This document shows, piece after piece, positions 31,853-40,269 of a DNA stretch of 48,764 nt. The stretch covers positions 1 through 48,764 of the forward strand of contig CAIYVX010000062.1 in assembly GCA_903929765.1 (NCBI GenBank), written 5' to 3'. Source of the stretch: an uncultured Planctomycetia bacterium. GTDB taxonomy: Bacteria > Planctomycetota > Phycisphaerae > FEN-1346 > JAACEH01. Each line of letters begins with the position of its first letter. Positions within the stretch are counted from its first letter, which is position 1. The notes beneath the pieces are model-generated. The model did no database searches, had not been told where the DNA came from, and saw only the letters and a program-made list of their open reading frames with translations. The position numbers and the translations under genes are program-made.

Positions 31853-33475
31853 ATGGGCGCAAAGAAGATAGCCTTTGATCAGGAAGCACGCGAGGCCATT
31901 CGCCGGGGCGTGCATCAGTTGGCCCGAGCCGTCAAGGTGACGCTCGGACCGTGCGGTCGCAACGTCGTCCTCGAAAAATCATTCGGGGCGCCGCTCGTGA
32001 CCAAGGACGGCGTGACCGTGGCCAAGGAAATCGAACTGGAAGATCCTTACGAGAACATGGGCGCCCAGATGGTCCGCGAAGTGGCCTCGAAGACGAGCGA
32101 CATCGCCGGCGATGGGACCACCACGGCCACGATTCTGGCCGAGGCCATTTTTGAGGAAGGCCTGAAGAACGTCACCGCCGGGGCCAACGCCATGGCCCTG
32201 AAGCGCGGCATCGATCTGGCCGTCGAGGCCATCATGGCCGAGTACAAGAAGCAGTCCAAGGCCATCGAATCGTCGAAGGAAATCGCCCAGGTCGGCACCT
32301 GCGCCGCCAACGGCGACGACGAGATCGGCAAGATGATCGCCCAGGCCATGGACAAGGTCGGCAAGGACGGCGTCATCACGGTCGAGGAAGGCAAGAGCCT
32401 GGAAACCACGGTCGAGTTGGTCGAAGGCATGCAGTTCGACAAGGGCTACATCTCGCCGCACTTCGTCAACAATTTCGAGGCGATGGAAGTGGTGCTGGAC
32501 AAGCCCTACATCCTGATTCACGAAAAGAAAATTTCGACGGTCAAGGACCTCGTGCCGGTGCTGGAGAAGGTGGTCCAGAGCGGGCGGCCGCTGTTGATCG
32601 TGGCCGAAGACGTTGACGGCGAGGCCCTGGCCACGTTGGTCGTGAACAAGCTGCGCGGGACGATTCAGGTCGCGGCGGTGAAGGCCCCCGGCTTCGGCGA
32701 CCGCCGCAAATCGATGATGGAAGACATGGCCATCCTGACCGGCGGCAAAGCGATTTTCGACGATCTCGGCATGAAGCTGGAGACCTTGACGCTGAAGGAC
32801 CTCGGCCAGGCCAAGAAGGTGACGGTCGATAAGGAAAACACGACGATCATCGAAGGCGCCGGCGAGACCTCGGCCATCAAGGGCCGCATCGAAGCGATCA
32901 AGCGCGAGATCGAAGCGACCACCAGCGATTACGACCGCGAGAAGCTTCAGGAACGCCTGGCCAAGCTGGCCGGCGGCGTGGCCCAGATCAATGTCGGGGC
33001 GGCGACCGAAGTGGCGATGAAGGAAAAGAAGGCCCGCGTCGAGGACGCCCTGCACGCCTGCCGCGCTGCGGTGGAGGAAGGGATTCTTCCGGGCGGCGGC
33101 GTGTCGAACATCCGGGCCCTGCCGGCGCTGGACAAGGTCAAGTGCACCGGCGACCAGAAGGTCGGCGTGGACATCGTGCGGCGGGCGCTCGAGGCCCCCA
33201 TCAAGCAGATCGCCGACAACGGCGGCCTGGACGGCTCGGTGATTTGCCAGAAGGTCAAGGAAGGCTCCGGCAACTTCGGCTATAACGCCCTGACGCACAA
33301 GTACGAAGACCTGGTCGCCGCGGGTGTCATCGTCCCGACGAAGGTCGAGCGTTCGGCCCTCCAGAACGCGGCCAGCATCGCCGGCCTTTTGCTGACGACC
33401 GAAGCCATTGTCAGTGAGATCCCGGAGAAGAAGAAGGGTCCGGCCATGCCTCCGGGCGGCGGCATGGACTACTAG
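31853..33475 (+). CDS. groEL: Chaperonin GroEL (60 kDa)
   Basis: This 540-residue chaperonin forms the double-ring folding chamber. Conserved segments are [12 protein letters not shown] near residue 28 (with Cys where Lys is usual), [11 protein letters not shown] near residue 50 and the ATP-site A-G-D-G-T-T-T-A-T near residue 86 with the catalytic Asp. G-F-G-D-R-R-K is in the apical domain and L-P-G-G-G-V is near residue 410. The C-terminus [12 protein letters not shown] has a shortened Gly-Met tail. [10 protein letters not shown] is the natural start. A hairpin terminator follows 50 bp after the stop. Confidence 0.97.
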   Translation: MGAKKIAFDQEAREAIRRGVHQLARAVKVTLGPCGRNVVLEKSFGAPLVTKDGVTVAKEIELEDPYENMGAQMVREVASKTSDIAGDGTTTATILAEAIFEEGLKNVTAGANAMALKRGIDLAVEAIMAEYKKQSKAIESSKEIAQVGTCAANGDDEIGKMIAQAMDKVGKDGVITVEEGKSLETTVELVEGMQFDKGYISPHFVNNFEAMEVVLDKPYILIHEKKISTVKDLVPVLEKVVQSGRPLLIVAEDVDGEALATLVVNKLRGTIQVAAVKAPGFGDRRKSMMEDMAILTGGKAIFDDLGMKLETLTLKDLGQAKKVTVDKENTTIIEGAGETSAIKGRIEAIKREIEATTSDYDREKLQERLAKLAGGVAQINVGAATEVAMKEKKARVEDALHACRAAVEEGILPGGGVSNIRALPALDKVKCTGDQKVGVDIVRRALEAPIKQIADNGGLDGSVICQKVKEGSGNFGYNALTHKYEDLVAAGVIVPTKVERSALQNAASIAGLLLTTEAIVSEIPEKKKGPAMPPGGGMDY

Positions 33476-33482
33476 AAAACGG

Positions 33483-33514
33483 TGTCATGGCGGCGGTGTT
33501 TGCCGCCAGGAATG
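33483..33514 (+). repeat. Family M-like palindrome after groEL
   Basis: GTCATGGCGGCGG-TGTT-TGCCGCCAGG resembles the copy at 17158-17200. It is the only repeat right of 20.6 kb that appears to keep the left-side orientation. Confidence 0.5.
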
Positions 33515-33524
33515 AAGATTAAAA

Positions 33525-33562
33525 GGCGAGCCGGGTCCATGCGGGCCTGGCTCGCTTGTTTT
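33525..33562 (+). terminator. Rho-independent terminator of groEL
   Basis: The stem GCGAGCC (33526-33532) / GGCTCGC (33549-33555) has a partly paired loop and is followed by TTGTTTT. The rest of the gap to 33723 has no gene; GGAGG at 33711-33715 serves the next gene. Confidence 0.7.
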
Positions 33563-33723
33563 ACGAAGAAATAACTTGCCGAGATCAGCCATTATTGACA
33601 TCATATGTTGTCGGCAGGGATGATATGCACCTGCCTGGTGGGCATTTCTGGATTCTCTGGCGACGCCGCCCGTGCCATCCGCGAACTCTCTCGGCGGGCA
33701 CGACCTTTTGGGAGGTTGGTGTG

Positions 33724-35064
33724 ATGAAAACTCGGCTCGGTCTGGCGGTTCTTGTGGCGGCGGTGACACTGCTGGCGTCCGGTTTGGCGCCGGCTTCTGC
33801 CGCACCGGCGGCGGAACCAGCTTCGTCAACGGCGGCCATGGCGAGCGGTTCGTGCGCTGCCTTGTACGCTGAACTGCCCATCACCGGCGCTATCGGCAAG
33901 GACGTGACCGCCGACCAGGTGAGCGCTGCACTTAAACAGGCGGCGGGCTTCAAGACCCTCAAGAACATCGTGGTCAAAATCAAGTCGCCGGGCGGCCAGC
34001 CGGCGGCAGCGAAAGAAATCAGCGACCTGATCAAGTCCTATGACGGACGCTTTACGTTTCACGCCAGCGTGGAGCAAGCCGCCGGGTCGAGCCTTCTCGT
34101 CGCTCTGTCCTGCCAGACCATTCACCTGTCGGATAGCGCCACTCTGGGCGGCGCTGCCGCCGAACTGGAGCCGCCCGCGGTCCCGGCGCCGGCCGCGCCG
34201 GCCTCGGACGACAAAGCCCAGCCGGCGATGGGTTTTGAGAAGACCGAGACGGCCCCTGCGGCGAAATCGTCTGTGGCCGCCAAAGCGGTTGTGGCGGCGC
34301 CGGTGAACCTGGAGGCCGAGGTGGTCGCCGTGGCCGAAGCGCACGGGCGGTCCGGTGTGCTGGCCCGAGGGCTGGTCGGTGCGGGGAGCGGGGTCTTTGC
34401 CTGGAAGGACGCGGCGGGCAAAGTTCAGATCGCCGACCAGACGCCTGAAGGAATTGCTGTCGAGCATATGATCGTCACCGGCGCTGCCAAAACGGTGCTG
34501 TCATTGACCCAGGCGCAGGCCGTGGCTCTGGGGCAGGCCCAGGCGCAGCACGGCGGCAGCGACACGCTGGGCGAGGATCTGGGCTTGGCCGGATGGAAAG
34601 CGGCCAGTTTCAACCTGACCAACGTTATGCGCCAGGTTAAGGAACAAGAGGCTCAGAAGGGGGCGAGTCTGGCAGCCCAGGAAAAGAAGAAGGCCGAGAA
34701 CACCGAAAAGCGGAAAAAGATCAAGGACGTGCTCGACAAGACCGAGAAGGAGGCCGAGAAGAACGACCCCAAGGCGGGCAGCTATTCGTATTGGAAAGAA
34801 ACAAGTGGTTCTGGATTTCATTACAACCTCCGTTTCGACATGGCATCAGGGAACCTGTGGAAGAGCCGGACGGACAAGTGCCTGGCGGACTGGAACAATA
34901 TCCTGGCCGGTATCAAGACCATGCGCCAGCTCGAAATTGAGGCCGACGCCTTCGGTCTGATCCGCATCATGGATGATAAGGCGCTTGGCGATTTATATGA
35001 TAAAGCGCAGGGCGAGATCAAACGTCTGACCGCCGAGCGCAACAACAACAAGCCGCCGAAGTAA
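33724..35064 (+). CDS. Exported ClpP/NfeD-like protein
   Basis: This 446-residue secreted protein has a signal peptide of 27 residues ending in A-P-A-S-A-A. Residues 45-145 resemble the membrane-bound ClpP-class (NfeD/SppA-like) serine proteases: I-V-V-K-I-K-S-P-G-G near residue 88, then the nucleophile region Q-A-A-G-S-S-L-L-V-A-L near residue 118. Family members have A-A-S-A-G-A there, so Ser122 or Ser123 would be the candidate nucleophile. A-T-L-G-G-A-A follows. An Ala/Pro linker precedes S-L-T-Q-A-Q-A-V-A-L-G and L-G-L-A-G-W. The last 150 residues are highly charged and coiled-coil-like. GGAGG lies 8 nt before the ATG. Its target is unknown and activity is uncertain. Confidence 0.65.
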   Translation: MKTRLGLAVLVAAVTLLASGLAPASAAPAAEPASSTAAMASGSCAALYAELPITGAIGKDVTADQVSAALKQAAGFKTLKNIVVKIKSPGGQPAAAKEISDLIKSYDGRFTFHASVEQAAGSSLLVALSCQTIHLSDSATLGGAAAELEPPAVPAPAAPASDDKAQPAMGFEKTETAPAAKSSVAAKAVVAAPVNLEAEVVAVAEAHGRSGVLARGLVGAGSGVFAWKDAAGKVQIADQTPEGIAVEHMIVTGAAKTVLSLTQAQAVALGQAQAQHGGSDTLGEDLGLAGWKAASFNLTNVMRQVKEQEAQKGASLAAQEKKKAENTEKRKKIKDVLDKTEKEAEKNDPKAGSYSYWKETSGSGFHYNLRFDMASGNLWKSRTDKCLADWNNILAGIKTMRQLEIEADAFGLIRIMDDKALGDLYDKAQGEIKRLTAERNNNKPPK

Positions 35065-35741
35065 CCCTGTGCGTCAGAACACTTCCCAGATTTGAATCGT
35101 CGCCGCGGGGATGGCCAGTTCCAGCGGCTTGCCCGGCGCGGTTTCTTCGCCGGTCTCCACGTTGCGCAGATGGCTGAAAGGTTCGCCGGAGACGGCGGTC
35201 GGCAGGGGCACGGCCATCGGGTTGGCGATGAAGAGCAGCCGGCGGCGACCGAGGCGGAGGAGGGTGGAGTCCATGTGTTCCGAATCGGCGGCCAGGCCGC
35301 GGGCCAGGCCGGACTCGAAGCCGAGGAAGTCGATCGTGCCGGGCGTGACGAAATTCGGCATGGTGATGAAGCAGCCGTCCTCGTAAGGGAGCATGGTCAG
35401 GGACAACTCGCTGCGGTTGCCCTTGATGTGGCGGGCCAGGCAGTCGTCGCTGCGGCCGCGCTCGTCGCAGACGGGAATGCGCGGGCCCAGCGCGAGGTAG
35501 CCGCCGTGGGCGACGTAGGCGTCGAGCGTGGCGATGGTCGCGGCGTCGAGGAGTTCCAGCGTCGGGCAGATCACCAGCGGCCAGCGTCGCAACTCCTCCG
35601 GCGGCAGCCGCGTGTCGGTGATGGCGAAAGCGTATTTCGATTTGGCGGCCAGTTCGGCGAGCATGGCCAAGAGGGCAGGGCCTTCGGTCTGAATCGGCCG
35701 GTCGAAGCCGAATTTTATTTCACGGGGAGAAGAAACGGCAG

Positions 35742-35798
35742 CCACGGGCGGGACGCCCGTGGGACTCATGGGCGAGACGCCCATGCCACTGTGAAACA
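35742..35798 (-). repeat. Inverted family B palindrome inside the GH42-like gene
   Basis: Two hairpins (ACGGGCGGGACGCCCGT and ATGGGCGAGACGCCCAT) end in CACTGTGAAAC, the inverse of copies at 3.4, 8.6 and 15.5 kb. Translated in frame as G-M-G-V-S-P-M-S-P-T-G-V-P-P-V. Confidence 0.85.
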
Positions 35799-35928
35799 GT
35801 GCCGCCAGGCGGGCGATGCGGGCGTAGATTTCGGGATAGAGAATGAGAACCTTGCGGTCGGCTTCCCAGGGTTCGCGGAGCAGGGGGGAGAGGCTGGGGC
35901 CGAGGACATCTTCTCCAGAAACAGCAGA

Positions 35929-36098
35929 CACCCTCACCCTACCCTCTCCCCTCAAGGGAGAGGGGTGAAGAAGCAATCCCTCCCCCGGCCCTGACGGGCC
36001 ACCCTCTCCCAAGGGAGAGGGGTGAAGAAACGAAGATACCTCATCGGGCGTCTGGGATTCATGGCGGCAAACGGCGGCCGCCAGGCCACCCGGCCCGG
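35929..36098 (-). repeat. Inverted family A (two copies) and family M inside the GH42-like gene
   Basis: Family A lies at 35929-35974 and, as a longer variant, at 35976-36029. Family M lies at 36060-36098. They are read in frame, giving [12 protein letters not shown] and P-S-P-L-G-E-G-G-P-S-G-P-G-E-G. Confidence 0.82.
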
Positions 36099-36570
36099 GA
36101 GAGGGGTTAGAAACAAGAGCGGCGCGGAGATGGCCGGCGGGGTCGTGCATGGCGGCGGCGCGGAGGGCGAAGGATAAAAGGTGCGGCGAAGTTTCGTCGC
36201 GGATTCGGCGGCAGAAGGCGGCGGCCTGGCGGCCGGGATCGAGGAGTGTGAACTCGCGGGCCTGGGTGCGGAGGCGCTGGTAGAACTGCCGCACGGGATC
36301 GACTTCCGAATCCTCGCTGTAGCGCGGCAAGTGGTCGGTCAGACGTTGGGGCAGGGCAGGGACGTGCGATTCGGTGAAGTCGAGCCAATCGAGGCCGGCG
36401 GCGAGGTCGGCATTGTGTTCGGCGGGGCGGGTCAGGGGATCGTCCACGGCGTCGAACGAGGCGATGGGCCTTCGCCAGGCGCGGCTCAGTTCGGCGGGCG
36501 TCTCATACTTTGCGGCCAGCCAGAGGCGGAAGTTTTCGAGCGTAGCCTGTGGCGATGGCCGGCTCTCGTT

Positions 36571-36616
36571 CGACACACTTTGCCCCAAACAGCCGGGGAC
36601 AAAGTGTGGCACCCCC
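36571..36616 (-). repeat. Inverted family C palindrome at the truncation point
   Basis: CACACTTTG-CCCC-N-GGGG-ACAAAGTGTGGCACCCC lies at the 5' edge of the GH42-like frame and supplies its only candidate start codon. Confidence 0.8.
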
Positions 36617-36637
36617 TCTCGGTTGTTATGGTTATTC

Positions 36638-37516
36638 TCATTCGGCAACGCGCAGCCCAAGCCTTTCCGCGTGGACCCGGACGGCGAGGATTTCCTCCTC
36701 GGTCGGCGGGCGATTGATTTCGGGGAATTCGGCGGCGCGGTGCATGGGGCGATATTGGCCACAGACGCTGACGAAGGTGCGGGGGCTGATTTCATGGGCG
36801 AGGAAATCGCAAATGGCTTTTCCGTCGTCGAGGCCGCCGGGCATGACGAGGTGGCGAACGAGCAGGCCGCGGCGGGCGATTTCGTCGCGGATTTCCAGGT
36901 CGCCGACCTGGCGGTGCATTTCGCGCACGGCGTCGCAAGCCCGGGCGGCATAGTCCGGGGCGTTGGCGTAGCGCTCGCCGGCGGCCTCGGACCAGAACTT
37001 GAAGTCGGGCATGTAGATGTCGACCAGGCCGTCGAGCAGGCGGAGCGTTTCGACCGTTTCATACCCACCGCAGTTCCAGACCACGGGCAGCGTGAGGCCC
37101 TGTCCCCGCGCCGCGACGATGGCTTCGGCCAGTTGCGGGGCGAAATGGGTGGGCGTGACGAAGTTGATGTTCTCGCAGCCGGCGTCGGCCAGGCGGCGCA
37201 TGGCGTAGACCAGGTCGTCGTGGAGCCAGCGCGGGCCGCGAGCGTCGCAACTGAGGTCGTGATTCTGGCAGAAGACGCAATGCAGGTTGCAGCCGGCGAG
37301 AAAAATGGCCCCGGAGCCGCCGGTGCCGACCAGACAGCGCTCCTCGCCGAAATGGGGATGCCAGGCGGCGACGGCGAGTTGGACGGTGGAGCGGCAATAG
37401 CCGGTTTCGCCGTGATCGCGGGCCACGAAGCAGTTTCGCGGGCAGAGGCGGCAGGGGGACTCTCGGGCGCGAAGCTCGGCCAGGCGAGCGGCGAGGGCGG
37501 GGTCGGAGTTGGTCAT
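36638..37516 (-). CDS. PflX-type radical SAM protein (pyruvate formate-lyase activase-like)
   Basis: This 292-residue radical SAM enzyme belongs to the group related to PflX/pyruvate formate-lyase activases, whose substrate is unknown. The N-terminal C-R-L-C-P-R-N-C motif (residues 22-29) resembles an extra cluster site. The radical SAM cluster motif C-N-L-H-C-V-F-C is near residue 75, with the standard C-x3-C-x2-C spacing. N-F-V-T-P-T-H and V-V-W-N-C-G-G-Y line the barrel, and D-I-Y-M-P-D-F-K-F-W is typical of the subgroup. A longer start exists, but MTNSDPAL was preferred because upstream codons are AT-rich repeat. It lies directly upstream of the GH42-like remnant on the same strand. Confidence 0.88.
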   Translation of the reverse strand: MTNSDPALAARLAELRARESPCRLCPRNCFVARDHGETGYCRSTVQLAVAAWHPHFGEERCLVGTGGSGAIFLAGCNLHCVFCQNHDLSCDARGPRWLHDDLVYAMRRLADAGCENINFVTPTHFAPQLAEAIVAARGQGLTLPVVWNCGGYETVETLRLLDGLVDIYMPDFKFWSEAAGERYANAPDYAARACDAVREMHRQVGDLEIRDEIARRGLLVRHLVMPGGLDDGKAICDFLAHEISPRTFVSVCGQYRPMHRAAEFPEINRPPTEEEILAVRVHAERLGLRVAE

Positions 37517-37537
37517 GCGGAGATTATACCGGAAGGC

Positions 37538-37703
37538 AAAATGAAAAATTAAAAATGAAAAATTAAAAATGAAAAAAAGAAGAACCGGCCGCGGTGAATC
37601 CCAAGTGAGAGGGGTGAAGAAGCAAGGGGCGAAAGGCCGATAACCACTGACAGTCTGTTGCCTTGGACACAAAAAGGATGTCGGGTCTGTTGACCCGACC
37701 TCC
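37538..37703. repeat. Divergent gap with inverted AT-rich repeat and family F
   Basis: GAAAAATTAAAAATG-type repeats at 37538-37575 are the inverse of the left-side AT-rich tract. A partial family A tail lies at about 37600-37625. Family F is at 37650-37703 (GACAGTCTGTTGCC ... GTCGGGTCTGTTGACCCGAC). No palindromic repeat of these families is seen to the right of this point. Confidence 0.7.
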
Positions 37704-37726
37704 CCGTTTTACTAGAAAGTGTGACG

Positions 37727-39247
37727 ATGAGCTTTCGCCTGGTTTCCAACGACGCGGCGCTGGTGGAAAATTTTCGGCGGGTCTGCGCGCAGGAACTGGT
37801 GGAGTTGGTGATCGAGCCGGGGTGGCCGCTGGAGAAGTGCGGGCCGCAGGACGTGGTCTTTCTGGACCTGGAGCGGCTGGGCGGGCCGGGCGAGGTCGAT
37901 CCTCGCGAGGTCGAGCGGCTGGGTAACGTGGTGCTGATCGCCCGGGCCGAGGCGGCGGACGAGGTGGATGCGGCGCTCTTGGCGGCGGGGCGGGATTTGC
38001 TGCTGAAGCCGGAGCGGGAGAGCGTGCTGCGGTACCGGCTGCGGAGTTGGGAGGCGATCGGCCGGCTGCAGAGCGACCTGGAAATTCTGGGCCGGCGGGT
38101 GGACGAGTTGGCCTCGTCGGCGGACCGGCGGGCGGCAGCGGTGCAGGACAGTCTGACCCGCGAGCGGCGCGTGGCGGGGCAGCAATCGCGGCTGGAACAG
38201 GTGGTGGCCAAGATGCAGATGGTCACGCGGCTGAGCCGGCTGATTAATTGCCTGGATTTGCAAACCATTATCGAAGCGTGCATCGAGCGGGTGCCGCTCC
38301 TGGTGAACGCGCGGTTCGCGTCCCTCTATTTTCTCGACCAGAAGAGCGGGCACCTGATTCTGGAGCGGCACAACCACCCCCGGAAAATCGCCGAGCGGAT
38401 CGACCTGGCCGACGCGGTCAATTCACCGATGAGCCTGGCCGTCCAGCGGAAGAAACTGGTGCTGATCCGCGATTTCAAGGAATTCGAGAACCGCGAGCGG
38501 GTTTCGGTGGACCGCAATTACGTCGAGCAGTACACGACCAGCAGTTGCATCATTACTCCGCTGATGAGCGGCCCGCGGATCATCGGGGTGCTGAACCTGG
38601 CGGACAAGAAGTCGGCCGAGCCGTTCGACGAGGAGATCGACCTGCCGCCGATTGAGCAACTGTGCGAGCTGATCGGGGCGAGCATTTACAATATCGAACT
38701 GTACCGCGAGGTGGAGCGGCAGGCCAAGACCGACGGCCTGACGTCCCTGGCCAACCATCGGACGTTCATCGAGGGTCTGACCAAGGAATTTGAGCGGGCC
38801 CATCGTTACGGCTCGGCGCTGAGTCTGCTGATGGTGGACGTTGATCATCTGAAAGAGGTCAACGACAAGCTGGGCCACCAGGCGGGCGACGCGGCCCTGG
38901 GGCATGTGGCCCGGATTCTGGAAAAGACGGTTCGCGCGGCGGACTTGCCGGCGCGGTACGGCGGCGACGAATTCGCCATCATTCTGACGGAAACCGGACT
39001 GGGCCAGGCCCGGATTCTGGCCTCGCGTCTTATGGAACGGATGCGGACGCAGGAATTGCAGTTCGACGGCCAGGCGGTGCCGGTGACGCTGAGCATCGGC
39101 GTGGGGCAGTTCGAAGGCGATCAGACGCCGGAACATTTCATCAAGCGCATCGACGACGCCCTCTATCAGGCCAAGGAACACGGTCGCAACCGCGTCATCA
39201 CGGCGCCGGCCGGACCGGGCACGGCGGGTGACAGAAGAACGACATAA
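37727..39247 (+). CDS. Diguanylate cyclase with degenerate receiver and GAF domains
   Basis: This 506-residue protein should synthesise cyclic di-GMP. Residues 1-108 have a receiver-like fold (V-V-F-L-D-L-E near residue 43, L-L-L-K-P near residue 91) but lack the N-terminal acidic pair, so phosphorylation is doubtful. A helical linker (about 110-165) leads to a GAF domain (about 165-325), which should bind a small ligand. The GGDEF domain (about 335-495) has the intact active site R-Y-G-G-D-E-F near residue 410. An inhibitory R-A-A-D I-site sits five residues before it, so product inhibition is expected. ATG at 37727 is used, with GTG 6 nt upstream as an alternative. Possible targets include the Flp/Tad pilus genes further right, but that is inference. 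Confidence 0.9.
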   Translation: MSFRLVSNDAALVENFRRVCAQELVELVIEPGWPLEKCGPQDVVFLDLERLGGPGEVDPREVERLGNVVLIARAEAADEVDAALLAAGRDLLLKPERESVLRYRLRSWEAIGRLQSDLEILGRRVDELASSADRRAAAVQDSLTRERRVAGQQSRLEQVVAKMQMVTRLSRLINCLDLQTIIEACIERVPLLVNARFASLYFLDQKSGHLILERHNHPRKIAERIDLADAVNSPMSLAVQRKKLVLIRDFKEFENRERVSVDRNYVEQYTTSSCIITPLMSGPRIIGVLNLADKKSAEPFDEEIDLPPIEQLCELIGASIYNIELYREVERQAKTDGLTSLANHRTFIEGLTKEFERAHRYGSALSLLMVDVDHLKEVNDKLGHQAGDAALGHVARILEKTVRAADLPARYGGDEFAIILTETGLGQARILASRLMERMRTQELQFDGQAVPVTLSIGVGQFEGDQTPEHFIKRIDDALYQAKEHGRNRVITAPAGPGTAGDRRTT

Positions 39248-39349
39248 GGTAAAAGCTTTTCGCTAATCGCTAAACTCATTTCGGCTTTCCGGCCGATAAG
39301 CGAAGGTAAGATTAAATTCGTAATCCGGGGGTCTGGGAAGGGGACTTAG

Positions 39350-39691
39350 ATGGTCGATTTCGGCAAGACGGGCAAAGTGACGTTTACCTTCCGCTGCAAC
39401 ACGCCGCGCCAAGTTTATCTGGCGGGCGATTTCAACAACTGGGACGCTTCGGCGACGCCCATGCACCAGACCAAAGACGGGGTCTGGCATGTGACGCTGA
39501 AACTGGCGCCCGGTCGGCATGAGTTCCGCTACCGCGAGGACGGCGGGGCGTGGCACACCGATTATGCGGCCTGCGGCGTGGTAAGAAATACGATGGGGGC
39601 GTTCAACAGCATCGTCGAAGTGACGCCGCCGATCCGGCTCCAGGCCCTGAGCGACAGCTACGCTTTCAGCGGCGCCGCGCGGCGGCAATAG
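39350..39691 (+). CDS. Small AMPK/CBM48-type glycogen-binding module protein
   Basis: This 113-residue protein consists almost entirely of one early-set beta-sandwich module like those of AMPK beta subunits and isoamylase N-terminal domains (CBM48). Key features are V-T-F-T-F-R-C, V-Y-L-A-G-D-F-N-N-W-D with its carbohydrate-stacking Trp near residue 37, G-V-W-H-V-T-L-K-L-A-P-G-R-H-E-F-R-Y, and the late D-G-G-A-W-H-T-D. There is no signal peptide, so it should be cytoplasmic and may bind glycogen or another alpha-glucan, or serve as a protein-binding module. A strong terminator follows, so the unit ends here. It may be co-transcribed with the diguanylate cyclase 102 bp upstream. Confidence 0.85.
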   Translation: MVDFGKTGKVTFTFRCNTPRQVYLAGDFNNWDASATPMHQTKDGVWHVTLKLAPGRHEFRYREDGGAWHTDYAACGVVRNTMGAFNSIVEVTPPIRLQALSDSYAFSGAARRQ

Positions 39692-39732
39692 CGGCGGAAG
39701 ATCCCGCGAAGCTGATGTTCGTGAATCTTAAG

Positions 39733-39765
39733 AAGCCCTCAAGGGATAACCTTGAGGGCTTTTCT
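39733..39765 (+). terminator. Rho-independent terminator after the CBM48 gene
   Basis: AAGCCCTCAAGG (39733-39744), loop GATAA, CCTTGAGGGCTT (39750-39761), then TTCT. The stem is a perfect 12 bp. Confidence 0.85.
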
Positions 39766-39767
39766 AT

Positions 39768-39796
39768 TTGTGGCCTCATCGGGCGTCCGGTATACT
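39768..39796 (+). promoter_or_regulatory. Candidate promoter of the HTH gene
   Basis: TTGTGG (39768-39773), 17 nt, TATACT (39791-39796). CAGGAG (39815-39820) precedes the ATG at 39827. Confidence 0.55.
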
Positions 39797-39826
39797 TATC
39801 CCGGACCTTTTATCCAGGAGGCACAC

Positions 39827-40252
39827 ATGGGCAAGATCGAGACCGTACTGAAGGCCGAAATCGTTCGGCTGTCGCGTCGCGGAACGCGCCAACTCATCTC
39901 GAAGGCCGGCACCGAACTTCGCCGGCTCCGCCAGAGGGTCTCCGCCCTCGAACGGGAACTCAAGGCGGTCAAAGCCGCCCGGGCCGGCGAACGGGCCACG
40001 ATGAAGATCCGGGCGGCGACCGAGACGGTCTCCGGCGAGCAGGGCGTGCGTATGTCGCCCCGGCTCCTGCGGACGCTCCGCCATCGCCTGGGCATCAGTC
40101 AAGCCGAGTTGGCCAAGCTGGTGGGCGTCACCCCCGGCGCGGTGGCCGTCTGGGAGGCGGGCCGGTCCAAGCCTCGGGCGGCGACCAAGACCCGCATCGC
40201 GGCCCTGCGGAAACTGGGGCGGCGCGAGGTCGGGCGGTTGCTGGCGGAATAA
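39827..40252 (+). CDS. XRE-family helix-turn-helix DNA-binding protein
   Basis: This is a 141-residue regulator. Residues 1-70 are basic and helical, with a likely coiled coil (E-L-R-R-L-R-Q-R-V-S-A-L-E-R-E-L-K). Residues about 76-130 are an XRE-type HTH: L-R-T-L-R-H-R-L-G-I-S-Q-A-E-L-A-K-L-V-G-V-T-P-G-A-V-A-V-W-E-A-G. The five-helix pattern and the W-E-x-G signature match Cro/CI-like regulators. The target genes are unknown; the protein could regulate itself from the nearby promoter. Its last 40 bp reappear fused to an RHS fragment at 42.9 kb. A transposase tail follows 18 bp after the stop. Confidence 0.85.
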   Translation: MGKIETVLKAEIVRLSRRGTRQLISKAGTELRRLRQRVSALERELKAVKAARAGERATMKIRAATETVSGEQGVRMSPRLLRTLRHRLGISQAELAKLVGVTPGAVAVWEAGRSKPRAATKTRIAALRKLGRREVGRLLAE

Positions 40253-40269
40253 TTCCAGAGTGACCGCAG

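Larger units (their letters stand above)
35074..36612 (-). pseudogene. 5'-truncated GH42-like beta-galactosidase
   Basis: The - strand frame keeps the middle and end of a GH42-like glycosidase. It has F-R-L-W-L-A-A-K-Y-E-T-P-A-E-L-S-R-A-W, which in full enzymes lies well inside the catalytic barrel (roughly residue 180). It continues with a trimerisation-like domain (L-D-A-Y-V-A-H-G-G-Y-L-A-L-G-P-R) and a C-terminal beta domain ending in I-Q-I-W-E-V-F. The N-terminal half with the acid/base Glu is absent; upstream, the radical SAM gene ends 25 bp away. A family C repeat sits at the break, and its GTG at 36612 is the only plausible start, giving 512 residues. Families A, B and M add in-frame inserts. 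It converges with the ClpP-like gene at a 9-bp gap. Confidence 0.65.

Noticed and set aside
37017-37068. Upstream extension of the GH42-like frame to 37068
   Set aside because: That part runs within the radical SAM gene in another frame, is Ser/Pro/Ala-rich and has no similarity to GH42 enzymes.
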